Source: Linnemannia elongata (lineage: Eukaryota; Mortierellomycota; Mortierellomycetes; Mortierellales; Mortierellaceae). From it: a stretch of DNA of 64,000 nt. Of this stretch, positions 44,463 through 56,920 are shown piece after piece. Both the position numbers and the translations under genes were made by a program. Every line of letters begins with the position of its first letter. The stretch's first letter is position 1. The DNA lies in contig JAXBDG010000012.1 in assembly GCA_036320915.1 (NCBI GenBank), positions 1,414,501-1,478,500 of the forward strand, written 5' to 3'. A model generated the notes under the pieces. It had not been told where the DNA came from and did not search any database. It worked only from the letters and a program-made list of their open reading frames with translations.

Positions 44463-46185
44463 TTTTTGAGGTTGTATGTGTGTGAGAGAGTTGAAGAGAG
44501 GAGAAGGGAAACGGGAGAGAGTGCGAAAGAGGGTGACGAAAGAGTAGGTTGAGGGAAAGAGCGCATGGGAAGTGAATAGAAGAAGAGGGCGGAGGATTGA
44601 AAAGAGAACGAGAAGATAAATGAGAAACAAAGTAGTACAAGTGAGGTGTGAGTAAGTGTATGTCTGTATCTGTATCTGTATCTATATCTATACTAAGGCG
44701 TTGCCACTTAAATTGTTCTCTCCGTGGGGGGTTGCATTGTTGTGTCCATTTATTCCTGGAAGTTTACTGTACAAAGTAAACAATGAACTGTTTGCTGTAT
44801 GATTGTTCGATTGAGTTGGCGCTGGTTAAGTGCTGCCTTGAAAATTATGTTTCGGGGGTAATTTCCTTTGGCTGTCGTAAAGGGTGTTGTTGGCGTGTTT
44901 GAAGGTCGAAGAATTGTTAGAGCGTTAAGGGTAAGGATTTGTTGTCGAGGTTTGAACATCTCGATAGTGCAACATAAAGTTGTCCATATGAAAACACAGG
45001 TTGGTGTAGATAGACACCTGTTGTTATTCTTGATTTTCATTGCGCCTTGTTGATGGTAAGTGTGGAAGCAGGTCGGGGCTTAGAAGTTGCAAGCGTGTGA
45101 ATTTAATTAGTGTGGTGCCGTCATCTTTTGAGGAGAGTGGATTTAGTGATGAGAACGAGGTTGAATGAGACTGTAATGATCTTTGCTTTTATGATGTATT
45201 CGTCGAGTTTTGATGCTTGTAGTCGTATACCATTGCACATTCCTCTTCTCGTTGAAACATTGCGTAAAATGATGATTGGCTGACCGACGTTTAGTGTAAT
45301 GATATGTTGTGGGAGGCCATCGTCGTCTAGTGTTCTATAATTTGTCCGCTATTGCGAAAAGTGAAAGCGCCCTTCTTAGTGTTGGCAAGAGTGTGGTCCA
45401 GACTGCATCGTAGAGGCAAACGCCATTGCGGGGTTGTATTTCCTGATTTCGTGACAGAATGTTTGCGTCGCATCAGATCCATGATTTTGTCGTAAGGCAT
45501 GATGTGAGGGAGGGTGATTTGTCCCTTGCTGTAACATATCGAGAAGACTGAGTTGGTCTTTGAGCCGGATGAGCGTTCTTGTATCCATATACCAAAGCGT
45601 AGCAGTGTGGCCTCTCTGTTATTGCCTGGAAGTTATGGCGCATCTCTTTCTCGTCAAAGTTTGGTCCGCAAATGAGATCCTGTGTGAATGGCTGTCAAGC
45701 GACTGATACATCGTGAATTGTATTGGAGGGATACTAACGACTTGCTTTTGTCAGGTGTGATGTTTTCCCGCAAGTGGCGTAAATTCCCGGGGCTTTGTTG
45801 GACAACGGGTAAGCTACAGTTAGGAGAATGTCCTGAGCATAGCTGTATGGATGTCACAGTAAAAAAAAGAGCTGTATTAGTGCCTTGTATACTCTACTAA
45901 CTTGACATGATGTTGCTTTTATTCATGAGCAACTCATTGTGTTCCTCACATTGCTGCCACAAATTGTTCTCTCCTTTTCATTATCCCACACCGAGATTAG
46001 AATTTGGGCACAGTTCAGGTTTGGTTATTGTGTTTCTCTATACTAGCCAGTGCCCGCAGCTTCGCTCGCGGAGGAGGTGTCCATTCGCCCGACACAGTAA
46101 TTGGATAGCTGAAGGACTCTGTATTACCACAATCTGCGTGACTGGCATAACTTGACTTGTAATGAGGTGACTACTTAGAATAGTA
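44463..46185. other. Intergenic DNA with a GC-rich repeat piece
   Basis: A short TATCTG/TATCTA microsatellite sits at about 44660-44695. From 44750 to 46030 no gene was supported. At 46042-46085 a GC-rich block with CCAGTGCCCGCAGCTTCGCT stands out and resembles the end of a dispersed element. Confidence 0.4.
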
Positions 46186-46578
46186 TCCCTTTGGCCATTC
46201 GAAATCGTCACACTCTTGATAAAAAATGCGCAGGGGGGTTTTGAAATCGCTTGACCCCTTTGAATTCTGCGCTATCTTCAAAAAATTTACTCGTCCTTCG
46301 ATATCAATTTCGCTCTCCTCAAACCCTCCATTTCGCGTTTTAACAGGAGGAGAGGGGCGATGGGGAAAGGGGGTACGATTTCAAATGTCAAAAGGAGTAA
46401 CATCGGGCAGTGCCAAAAAAAAAACGTCGAAGTTGCGACAAATAGCGCGACGAAATGAAAATCAAATGGCGAGCATTCTAAAATTGTAGTGCGCATAGTT
46501 CGAACCCACCATAACGATATTATTTCGCATCTGCGTATTTCGTTTTTGATTTACAGCAATTTCAAATGGCCAAAGGGA
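46186..46578. mobile_element. MITE-like foldback element
   Basis: TCCCTTTGGCCATTCGAAAT at the left end is mirrored by ATTTCAAATGGCCAAAGGGA at the right end with one mismatch in 20. TA flanks each side (46184-46185 and 46579-46580). Weaker inverted similarity continues inward, for example an ATGCGCAG and ATACGCAG pair and a GCGCTAT pair. At 393 bp with no coding capacity, it fits a non-autonomous Tc1/mariner-type MITE. Its ends do not match the Tc1 element at 20.8 kb. Confidence 0.7.
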
Positions 46579-47390
46579 TATATGTAGAATCGCACCAGCC
46601 TTTGAGAGTGCCCGTCGATCGATTTCTGAGAAGTGAAAAGAGGAACGGGGGTTTTCAACTGTTGCCCTTTCTCTAATGCCTATATTTGCTCTGTCAAGGG
46701 CGTAGACAGTGTGACGACAAAAAATGAGCACCAGGTGTCTGAACAAGTGTAAGGATGTTCGCAGCCTGTTTACACAAGCGAGCCTGTGGATAGATTGAGA
46801 AGAGATGACAACATGCGTCTTGAAGCACAGACACATGCAGGAAGCAGCTTCAATTGCAGTATTGATTTGGGCAGGGCAGGGGAACAGGGGAAAGGGTAAT
46901 GGATATAAGGGCTCGCCCTTAGTTCACGCGTAGACATAAGTTTGACAGACAAACAGAGAGAGAGTGAGTGAGAGAGAGAGAGACAGAGAGAGAGACAGAA
47001 AATCTGGAGAGCTTGTTTTGTTTCCTTTGCTTCTTCTCGTTTTCCCTTCTCCCGACTGAGCCGCTTCAGACTACCGCCAGGAAAGTGCAGCTCTCCCTGT
47101 TTCTTTTCCCCTCTTCATTTCTTGTACCTGTTACGGTTTGACCCTTTTTTTGCGTGTGGAAAGCGACAAAGAAAAGCACGAAAAATTAACATGTAAGTAG
47201 TCGTCCTTTTTTGTTGTTTCTTTGTGCCATGCATCATTCTCCATTTGTTCTTTGTCGCACTCTTCCCCACAAAGGAAACAACTATCTAGACAAGCGCCTA
47301 TAAAACTTTCTCGTATGATAATACCATCCCCTTACAATTACTATCTCAATCACACAATAACCAAGACCTACTTCCCCCCTCTTTTCCAAT
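46579..47390. promoter_or_regulatory. Upstream region of the OMA1-like gene
   Basis: A GA-dinucleotide tract lies at about 46962-46999, followed by a C/T-rich leader up to the ATG at 47391. No other gene was seen. Confidence 0.4.
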
Positions 47391-49383
47391 ATGCTACTCC
47401 AGTTGATTGGCCAGCTTGGAGGACTGACAACCCGTCTTACCACAAGACCGTCTCTCCTTATTCAACCCCCCTCTCTTGCCGGTGTCACCATAAACTTGAT
47501 CAAGAAGGGACAATATCCTACTTCCTCATCCGTACTCCGAGCGATCCATTATCAGCGGCATCATCCCCTCTCCTCCACAAGCCTCCGACCATCACCAATC
47601 AAGATCACCACCGCCTCCTTTCACTCCACGCGTCAAGCCCAAGCCGCCTCCCCCTTAATCCCAGAAACGCTACTTACGCTAAAGACTCTTCACGGTGAAG
47701 CACTCCTAGTCCCGGCAATCGCAGCCTCTTACACTCTCGCGTACCTTACTTTCGGGCGAGAGTGGTTCTCGAACGCCCCCAAACCGATTTTGGGGATCGT
47801 TCGTGTGGGGAAATGGGTGCTGCGGTGGTCGCCGGTTGGATTGGTAATGGTTATGTTTTTGGTGGGACTGGAGCCGGCACCGAATACTGGGCGGTGGAGG
47901 TTGTTCTTTTGGACGAAGGATACTGCCCCTAGGAGTGCTGTTGGTGCGGTTGAGGACAAGGATGCCAGCGCCGTCTCTCGTCCCGTCGCTGTTGCTGCTG
48001 ATTCATTTTCATTGCCGCCATCACCGCCATCGTCACCATCATCACCATCATCGCCAGTGCAGCCACCAGAATCCGAGGTTGTATTCTTGACTGCCAAAGA
48101 GACTCAAGAGCTACCGCATGTGGAGGAGGAGGGTCAAGCAGAGATTGCCGGTCAGCTTTTGCAAGAACTAAAGGACAACAGTCTCATCATCGAGGATCTA
48201 GATAACAAGGCTCTACAACTAGTCAACCATGTCTTCAAAACCCTCCTCGATGGCGCCGTAGAAGACGATGGCAACCACTTGAAGCCCCACCTCAAGGACA
48301 CCCTCCCTCCCGGCTCTCGCTCTCCAAAGGCCACCATTTCCTTTTGGAGTATGGATAGCCCTAGATACAAGAGCAAGGACTCCTTGAGATTCGGAAAGAG
48401 ACCATTCAGGGTCCACTTGTCCAAGGACAAGGGCCAACTGGCGTTTGCGGACGGGTTTCGCAACATTGTGATTGAACAGGATTTGGTGAAGGCTGTTGGG
48501 TATGATGAAGATATGGTTGCGGCGGTGTTGGCACATGAGTTGGCGCATGCTATGCAGGATCACGTTATTGAGCAGGTTTCTTTCCGGACTGCTGTTGTTA
48601 ATGCTGGATGTAAGTCATTGTTCCCCCTTTTTTTTTTGCTGGTGTGGGTGGATCAATATTATGTTATGTTGAAAGGAGCGCGTTAAGGTTCTTAAGGGTC
48701 TGTCTCGATCAACAAAACAAATCAAAGCGCACAAAAATGTATTCTATCGTGTTCAACCTCCTTCTCCCCTTTATCTCCTACTCAACCAACAAACAGTCGT
48801 ACTACTAGGGCACTCCTGGCCAACACTCTTAACTCTCGGCCCATTCATCACCCTCCTCCTTCCCAACTTTGTCCTTCAAACCCTCTACCCGCCCCTCACA
48901 AACATGTCTTCCCGTACCTGTGAAAAAGAAGCCGACCTCCTCTCTCTCGAGATCTTGACCCGCGCGGGGTACGACCCTATATCTGTCGCTCAGGTGCAGA
49001 AATTTTTAGTAGAGTCGAAGGACAGACCATTGTTTGCCAAGGTTACACGCTGTACAACACTTACGCAGAAGAGGGCGGTGATTGGGGGTGTGGGTGTGAA
49101 GAGAGCGGATGATGGTAGGGTGGGAAGGGAGAAGGGTAAGGGGAAGAAGAAGGAGATGGACCCGGTAGAGAAGCAAGATGAGCTATTGAAGAAGTATGGC
49201 GAACAAAAATGGTGGGAGGATACTCATCCAGAGGGGAGGGATAGGCTTAGGTACTTGTTGAAGGCCATGTATCCGATGCGCCAGGCGTTTTGGGCAAATG
49301 AGAGGGTGAGGAGGGTGCCTATTAGGCGGTTCAGATACCGACCTTCGTCATCCGTTTTGGCCTTGATGTCTCTGGACAAGTAG
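47391..49383 (+). CDS. OMA1-like mitochondrial M48 metallopeptidase
   Basis: Two exons (47391-48609 and 48797-49383) give 601 residues. The protein is expected in the mitochondrial inner membrane. OMA1-type proteases act in membrane-protein quality control and stress-induced cleavage. The N-terminal 80 or so residues are Arg/Ser/Thr/His-rich, a presequence. Two hydrophobic segments follow (around T-L-A-Y-L-T-F-G and V-G-L-V-M-V-M-F-L-V-G-L). A Ser/Pro repeat linker lies at about residues 205-225. The zinc motif is L-A-H-E-L-A-H-A-M near residue 380. The third ligand lies in exon 2 within C-E-K-E-A-D-L-L, followed by A-G-Y-D-P as in M48 enzymes. A lysine-rich insert (K-G-K-G-K-K-K-E) occurs after that. 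The C-terminal segment M-R-Q-A-F-W-A-N and the length, larger than yeast Oma1, are partly due to the linker and insert. Confidence 0.88.
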
Positions 49384-49497
49384 ATTTATTTTTGTTGCGT
49401 TGTCGTAACGGTTTGTAGGTGAGCATACGTTTTATGTTATGGAACTGAGGCGTTTATTTGGAGTGGGGAAACAAAATGAGATTCTTGACATGAGATA

Positions 49498-49557
49498 GTA
49501 ATGAAAGGACGTATTCGTAGCGAGTAATGAAAGGACGTATTCGTAGCGAGTAATGAA
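49498..49557 (+). repeat. 26-bp direct repeat
   Basis: Two perfect copies (49498-49523 and 49524-49549) of a unit containing AATGAAAGGACGTATTCG, plus the first 8 bases of a third. It lies in the convergent gap between the OMA1-like and C1-THF synthase genes. Confidence 0.8.
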
Positions 49558-49748
49558 GGTTGAAATAACAAATGTGCATGAAGAAATAATAACAGGGAAG
49601 GGGGTATCGTCATCATCCAAGAACAGAAACCGTTCAGGAGGTAAAAAGAAAACAAAACATGAAAGGAAAGAACGGGGCATTAACAAAGAAAACTAATGAA
49701 AAATGAAAGGGAACAAAGAACAAAATAACACCAGCGCCGCTATTTTTT

Positions 49749-52700
49749 TTAAAAGAGTCCGACGACGCGGCCGGTGTCAAAGTCAATGTCAATGTCATAA
49801 AATGAAGGTCGCGTCGGGAGACCAGGCATGGTTTGCATGTTTCCGATCAAGGGGTACAAGAACCCGGCTCCAACAGATGCACGGATATCCCGGATGGGAA
49901 GACGGAATCCCGTGGGTACACCCTTCTTCGTAGGGTCGTGGGATAGCGACAGGTGGGTCTTGGCCATACAGATGGGGAGACCTGCGAATCCCTGACGTGT
50001 GTAGGTCGAGATCTTTTCGCGGGCTTCTTTGGAGAGGTCGATACCGTCGGCGCCGTACATCTCGCGTGCGATGGTCTCGATCTTGGACTCAATACTGTCT
50101 TGGACGTCATAGAGGTACTTGAAGTCCTGAGGTTTTTCGCAGGCCTTAACGACAGCTTGGCCTAGATCCACGGCACCTAGACCTCCCTTGGCCCAGTTAT
50201 CGCAGGGGACGGCATCAGATGCACCAGCCTCAATCGCCAGCTTGCGGATGAGAGCCATCTCGGCATCGGTGTCGGATGTGAACTTGTTGATCGCCACCAC
50301 AACGGGCACGCCAAACTTCTTGGCGTTTTGAATGTGCTTGGTCAGGTTGGCACAGCCGGCCTCGAGCATTGGCAAATTCTCATTCAGGTAGACTTCAGGC
50401 AGGGGTTTTCCGGGGACGACGTCGGGACCACCACCGTGCATCTTAAGGGCTTTGACAGTTGCAACGAGAACAACGGCGTTGGGAACCAGGTTGCTGACAC
50501 GGCACTTGATATCAAAGAATTTCTCCATTCCTATATCAGCACCGAACCCAGCTTCGGTCACGACATAGCCCATCTGACTCGCATCCGTGCCAGGCTCAAC
50601 ACCAGCCAGCTTGAGCGCAATCCTGTCTGCAATCACGGAGCTGTTTCCATGAGCAATATTGGCGAAAGGTCCAGCATGAACAAACACAGGTGTACCCTCC
50701 AAAGTCTGCATCAAGTTGGGCTTAATTGCATCCTTCATCAACACCGTCAAAGCACCACCAATTCCAATATCATCCGCTGTCACAGGATGACCTGCCCGGT
50801 TACTCGCTACAACCATCCGACCCAATCTCTGTCGCATATCCTTCAAATCCGCGCTCAGAGCCAAGACCGCCATGACCTCAGACGCGACAGCAATATCGAA
50901 TCCCGTCATCCGTTCGTGACCTTGTTCAGTAGGATTACGGCCGACTTCGATCTTGCGCAGGAAGCGGTCGTTCGTGTCCATGACACGCTGCCAGGTGATA
51001 GTGGCAGGGTCAATGTCGAGACGGACAAACTTGGAGATCTCTTCGGGGGTTAGGTCCTCGGGTGTGGCTTTGTGAATGCCTAGGCGGTGCAAGCGGTCGA
51101 GCATCACTGGTGCGAATTTGCGCTGGCCCTTCTTTTTTGGGCACAAACGGTTGAACAACATCTATAACCATGAGAAAAGGTAAACAAAAGTGCTTGGGTC
51201 AGCATCTTTATGACGAGGGCATAGTTGACATTGAAAATGAATAAAAAAAAAACGCAAGAAGTACTTACAGTATCAGTGGCGCTGGTCTCGTGGAACATAC
51301 GCGCATCAATAGCAGCAGCAAGCAAGTTGTTGGCCGCAGTGACTGCGTGGATATCGCCTGTCAAGTGCAAGTTGAACTCATCCATGGGGATGATTTGCGA
51401 GTATCCTCCTCCAGCTGCACCACCCTTGATGCCAAAAGTGGGACCTTGCGATGGCTGGCGGACACAACCAAATGCAACCTTGTCCAAATGCGCTCCGAGG
51501 GCTTGAACGAGTCCAACAACAGTGGTCGATTTGCCTTCGCCGAGAGGGGTGGGTGTGATACCCGTCACGACCACATAGCGACCGTTCTGGCGGTGTTCTA
51601 GGCGCTTGAGAACGTCAGGGTCGACTTTGGCCTTGTACTTGCCATACAACTCAAACTAAATCATTTGCACATAAGTTGAATGAAATGTTAGACATATGTT
51701 GGCGACACAAACATAAATCAAAAACAAAGTGAAAGAAAAATGTACCTCATCAGCGCCGAGTCCAATCTCCTCAGCCATCTGCTTAATGTTCTTGGGCTGC
51801 TGTCCCAGCGCAATATCAATATCGCTAGGCACAGGGGTCTTGAGCTCCAAGGGCAAGGGCGTGATCTTGGTTAACGCAGCGCCACTCTCATGTTGAGCCT
51901 GCCAGAAGCGACGGGCAGAGAGAAGAGTGTTCTCCATCAACATGGCAACAGTCATGGGACCCACACCGCCGGGAACAGCGGTAATGTGACCAGCAACATG
52001 TTGTGCCTTTGAGAACTCGACATCCCCCACAAGACGGACACCACTCTTCTTGGTCAGGTCGCGTTGGGCGTTAATGCCGACATCGATGACAACTGCGCCC
52101 TTTTTGAGCCACTCGCCCTTAATCAACTCTGCTTTGCCTGCAGCAACCACAAGGATGTCTGCCGTTTTGACCTAGAGTATTGTGAAAGTAAGAGGAGAGT
52201 ATTTTAGTGTACTGAACGACAGTGTGAACATATATGTTCTATGACAATCGCCAACCATCCAGATATGCTTACAGTCTCGGCAAGGTTCTTGGTCTTGTCG
52301 TGGCAAAGAGTGACGGTGGCATTGTTCTTGTTCAAGAGGTGGAAGGTTGGGGCACCCTATAAAAAAAAGAAGGGGAGATCGTCTCGCGGTTGGCAAAATG
52401 TTTAATTTGCTCATAAGGGATAAGAAATACAAAAGAGGAGGTACTTACAACGACATCACTGCGTCCAACAACGACGGCAGTCTTGCCTTCGATCTCGATG
52501 CCGGTGGAGCGGATGAGCTCAAGAACACCCTTGGGAGTACAGGGGACAAAGTCGGGCATGGTTGACAACTTGGCCAAGCGACCAATGTTGGTGGTGTGGA
52601 ATCTATTTGTGTTGGAATAAGGAATGGACAATCATTAGTAAAAAAATGATTTTTCCGCCTGAGGATCCTGGATCCCGCGCAGAGAAGAAAAAGGAGGGAA

Positions 52701-53818
52701 ACTCAATACGACAACATACCCGTCGACATCCTTGATGGGGTCAATGGCTTCGGTAACAACCTTGGCATCAATGTGAGGGGGGAGAGGAAGTTGGACAAGA
52801 ATTCCGTGGAGGGTCGGGTCGGCGTTGAGTTTCTCGATGGTGGTGAGGAGATCTTTAAGGGAGGTGGTGTCGGGCATGTGGTGTTCGGTGTACTCGATAC
52901 CGGCCTGTTGGCAGGTCTTCTTCTTCATAGCGACATAGACGTTCGAGTCCTCCTTCTCTCCGAGCTGGACGATGGCTAAGCGGGGCTGGAACGAGGGGTT
53001 TTCTGCCTTGAATGTTGCGATCTCGTTCTTGACGTTCTTTACAATCGCTCTTTAGAATGAACGGAAGAAAAATAAGAGTGAGTGTTACGCATTTGACGGT
53101 CACATTCACTCACCCAAACAGCAAACAGCACATTGACGTGAGCCTGTCTGTGTGCCTGGATTTTGATAAATTAACCTGAAACGAATAAAGTATTTTGATC
53201 AGTAACAAATAAAACTTACTTTGCGATGGCCTTGCCGTCAATCACCTTAGCACCCGTCAGCTCTTTTTCCTTTATCAATGTCAACTCGGGGCTCAACTCC
53301 AGGGGTTTGATCTCGCCCATTGCCTCCTCCAAGGTCATCACCTTCTTGCTGTTGCTGTTGTAACGACCCTGCAGAATCCCCTCTGACAGGATTCCGCCAT
53401 CCTCTGTTCCAGGTCCTGCAGTAGAATTTCTCTTCAATGGGTCCTTTCCAAGCACACCACTTGCAAGCTCATCCACTGCTCGGCTCTGATAAGCAACCGA
53501 TAGGGATTGGAATCCGCGCTGCTGGAGAAAAGGGTGCTGCTGAAGGGTGGTCGATGTACAAATGCGAGAGGAGGAATTGCCAAATTGAGATGTGGTGCTG
53601 CTGTTGGTTAAGAAGGTGGCGGTGCGTAGAGGAAGATTTTGCTTGTTATTGGTCGAGAGATATCGTCGAAGGGTGGTTGGACGTGTTGTTGTCGTGGAAA
53701 GTGACCTTCCTACTGAGGAGGGGCTGCTGTTGCTAGTCCGATGGATGAGTAATCTATGGGAGGCGTCCAGACACTGTATCGTGCTAGAACCCGATGGCTT
53801 GTGGGCGATTCTGATCAT
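49749..53818 (-). CDS. C-1-tetrahydrofolate synthase, mitochondrial (trifunctional)
   Basis: This trifunctional enzyme interconverts one-carbon folates through methylene-THF dehydrogenase, methenyl-THF cyclohydrolase and formate-THF ligase activities. Seven exons (53818-53220, 53049-52720, 52602-52449, 52356-52273, 52171-51746, 51655-51269, 51161-49749) give 1,130 residues. The first 130 or so residues are Ser/Thr/Arg-rich, indicating mitochondrial import like yeast Mis1. The dehydrogenase/cyclohydrolase domain shows Y-V-A-M-K-K-K with the catalytic Tyr and Lys, [13 protein letters not shown] and P-G-G-V-G-P-M-T. The ligase shows the ATP loop T-P-L-G-E-G-K-S-T and G-G-G-Y-S-Q. An internal Met at residue 161 could start a shorter cytosolic form. 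At 1,130 residues it exceeds the usual 935-980 because of the long N-terminal extension. It converges with the OMA1-like gene. Confidence 0.95.
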
Positions 53819-54262
53819 GGTCTATAATGAGGTTGATCGCGAGAGCCTTGGCTAGTAGGTAGAGGGTCTTTTCTTTTGCTACAGGTGTATGCAATAGCTT
53901 TCTATATCTGTAGATAGGGTAGCAATTGTGGGGTGTGTAGTAGTAGGGAGAAGGGATGAGTAAATGGGGTGGTAGATGGGGATTGGATAAAATGCGAGCG
54001 TCCACGGGGTATATGTGATATGTCCAACAGATGCGAGAGAGAGAAAGGGAAAGAGAGCGAGAGAGAAAGAGCGTGTGTGACGAAGGCAGAGGAAGAGAAG
54101 AGAAGGGAAGAAAAGGAGGCGTTCCGGGGTAGGAGTTTCCAAAGAGAGATGTGAGATTTGATTTTGTGCGCGCGATGTAGTGAATGTGTTTGAATCGGTG
54201 TAGGTGATGTGTATGTTAAAAGAGAGATGGGTGGAGTGGAGAGGGACAAGTTGAAAGAAGGT

Positions 54263-54302
<40 letters not shown>

Positions 54303-56874
54303 TTGGATGTATGTGTGTATGTATAATATGAGCGTATTTGTGAAGGAGAGAGAGTGAGGAGAAGGGAGCAGAGTAAAAGGGAAGGAAGAGAGTAGAGTGA
54401 GTGGAAAGGTAGAGAGAGAGGGAGAGATATATAACGTTGGTTAGCCAAGGGGGTGGTGGTAATGAAGACGAACAGACGGAAGTACGCAAAGACGAACAGA
54501 CGGGTCCAAACAGCGATGGGAAAAAGTAACAACAGCAATGATGACAACAAAAGGCGACAAGTAAAAGCTATTATTTAAAGTGGATCAGACAGACACATAA
54601 ACAAAGAAACAAAAGCAAGGGCTGCCTTGTTGTCGAACAAGCAGGAAGTAGAAACAAGGATGGATATACGCATGGATGGAGTAGACAAGGAAAGAGAAAA
54701 ATGCTGGGTTTACATAGACAGAGAGATTGGAAAGGAAGAGGAGGAGAGGAAAGGGAAAGATGGAGGAGAGTTGCTGTGTTAGTGATGTTCCGTACCTTAT
54801 TTATGTGTATGGGTAAACGTGATTGTTGGAGGGAGTGAGAGAAGAAGGCAATATACGAATAAGAGAACGTGGAACGGTGGCGGTGCAATGCTGTGCTGTA
54901 TGATGCTATGCTATGCTTGTTTGACGTTCCTTCCTTAGGAGTATGTCAGATAGAGCGTGAATGTGTTTAATGGTTGGTGGTGTGCGCTGGATGGATAAAA
55001 GTGGAAGCGGAGGAAACGAAAAGGAAAAGGAAAAGGAAAGGAATGGATGGATGGATGAATGAATGGAAGTAAGCGTGTGTAAGTGGGGGAGTTGAATGGA
55101 ATGACTGAAGGAAGTGCAGTGAGGGATCGTCGGTTGCCGCTTTTGGGATATGTGGAAATGGGGAATGCGGGATCGGGGACCAGTTGTTGGAGGTTGAGGC
55201 CAAAGGAATGTTAGTCGTGAAAGGGACAGATGCTGTCGATGGGTGATGATGTGTCAAGGAAGAGAGACGAAAGAGGGAAAGAGGAAGAGAAAAAGAGTAA
55301 CGGAGAGAGGAGGGGGAAGGAGGAGAAGGGTTTTTATGAGAAAAAAAAGACGTTAAAAAAGAAAAGTTCGTGATATTCGTAATCGAGTGGCGCCCTTATA
55401 TTTTGGAATCGTCAAAAAAATGATAAGAACAGCGACTGAGGTTTGGTCATGAAAATGGATGAGGGATGATGGAAGGAGGATGAGAAGAGGAGGAGAAGGA
55501 GGGATGACGAGGAAGACAGAGGGAAGGAAGAGGAAATGCGATGAGGAAAAAGGTCGATGGAGGGAAAGGAGGAAATGGAGGTTAAAGAAGACAAAGAGAA
55601 AGAGAAAGAAGAGGGAAAAGAGGAAGAAAGGGAAAAGAAGGTAAAAGAGAGGGAAGAGGGTGAAAAAAAGAGGGAGGGAGGGAGGGAGGGAGGAGAAAAA
55701 ACGAGGGACAAGATGGGGAGAGGGAAAACGGGAACAGAAAAACAGACAGGCGTAGAGACCACGATGTACCAAGGCAAAGTAATTGATCACAGAACCAGAT
55801 GCAGACAAGGGAGAGTGATATGCACCCGATGGAGACACAGCAAAAGAGATATGGATGGGGACAATGCGGAGGGAGTACAAAGTGAGAGTGGATAATACAA
55901 AAAAGGGATAAATAGCAATAATAACAACACTGATATGAATTGCGAGATTGACGGTGCAGGAGGAAATGGTAGAGGGAGGATGAAGGATGGACACTGAAAG
56001 GAGGGGGAAGGTTCAGCAGCAGCAGTAATGGATATTAACAATTAGCAACATAACGAGTGCTGCAGCTTGACTTTGTAACTTAGGAACGATAAGATGAGGA
56101 CATAGAATTGAATCGACTGAAGAAGAGTATTTCAAGTGTTAGCGGTAAATGAGCAAATGTGGAGAAGGGGAAAGGAGAGAGACAGGACAAAGGAGGGAGA
56201 GAGAGTAAAGAGTGAAAGCCCGATATTGTTAGAAAGGAAGGAATGAATTGGGAGAAAAATATAAGAATAGGTTGGTGCCTTGCCTTGGAATAACCTCCAA
56301 CATTTTGTCACGGCATCAGGACGGGGCTACAGATGGGAACCGGAAAAAAGGGAAAACATATAGCAAAAGGGATGGGGAAAGGGGGAACAACCATATTTGT
56401 GTAAGTCATCCTGCTAGAGTTGTAGTCTTCTGTAACAGAAGCTGCTGGTTACTTACTTTACCTAGTGCCGTGAAGCATTCCTCGACCGGCAATCCTCTCT
56501 TCTTCCATGAGATCTCTCTCACTCACTTATAGGACAATTGGACGATGCCATTCCCCTTTGCTCAGTCACTTTCATCACCACTGTCAGGAAGAACATTCTT
56601 CTCTTTCGAAGGTAATATCTTTTTCTTTCACTGTGTTTGAATGGCATCTACTCCTCGTCTATTACTACCCCATCAGCTTCATACCCTTCTTCCTCTCGTG
56701 CCTACCCACTCTCCCTCAAGCCATCCTCTTTTTCTTACTTGCCTTTCTTCCTCCTCCTTTCTCCTCCATCCCTTCCATCTCTTTCTCCCTCTCTCTGTCG
56801 CCCGCACTTTGCGTTCTTAGATTTAGGCATTTTTCCTTAGAAGCAAAGATTACAGTAGACCCGCACCTTCTCTT

Positions 56875-56920
<46 letters not shown>

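Noticed and set aside
46480..46520. A TTCGAA-containing stretch resembling a tRNA T-loop
   Set aside because: The flanking bases do not form the T stem or an acceptor stem, and it lies inside the MITE-like element. No tRNA gene was found anywhere in the window.
53879..54550. A 223-codon minus-strand frame rich in S, L, H and T
   Set aside because: It is produced by the polypyrimidine strand (GA runs on the other strand) and has no real protein features apart from composition.
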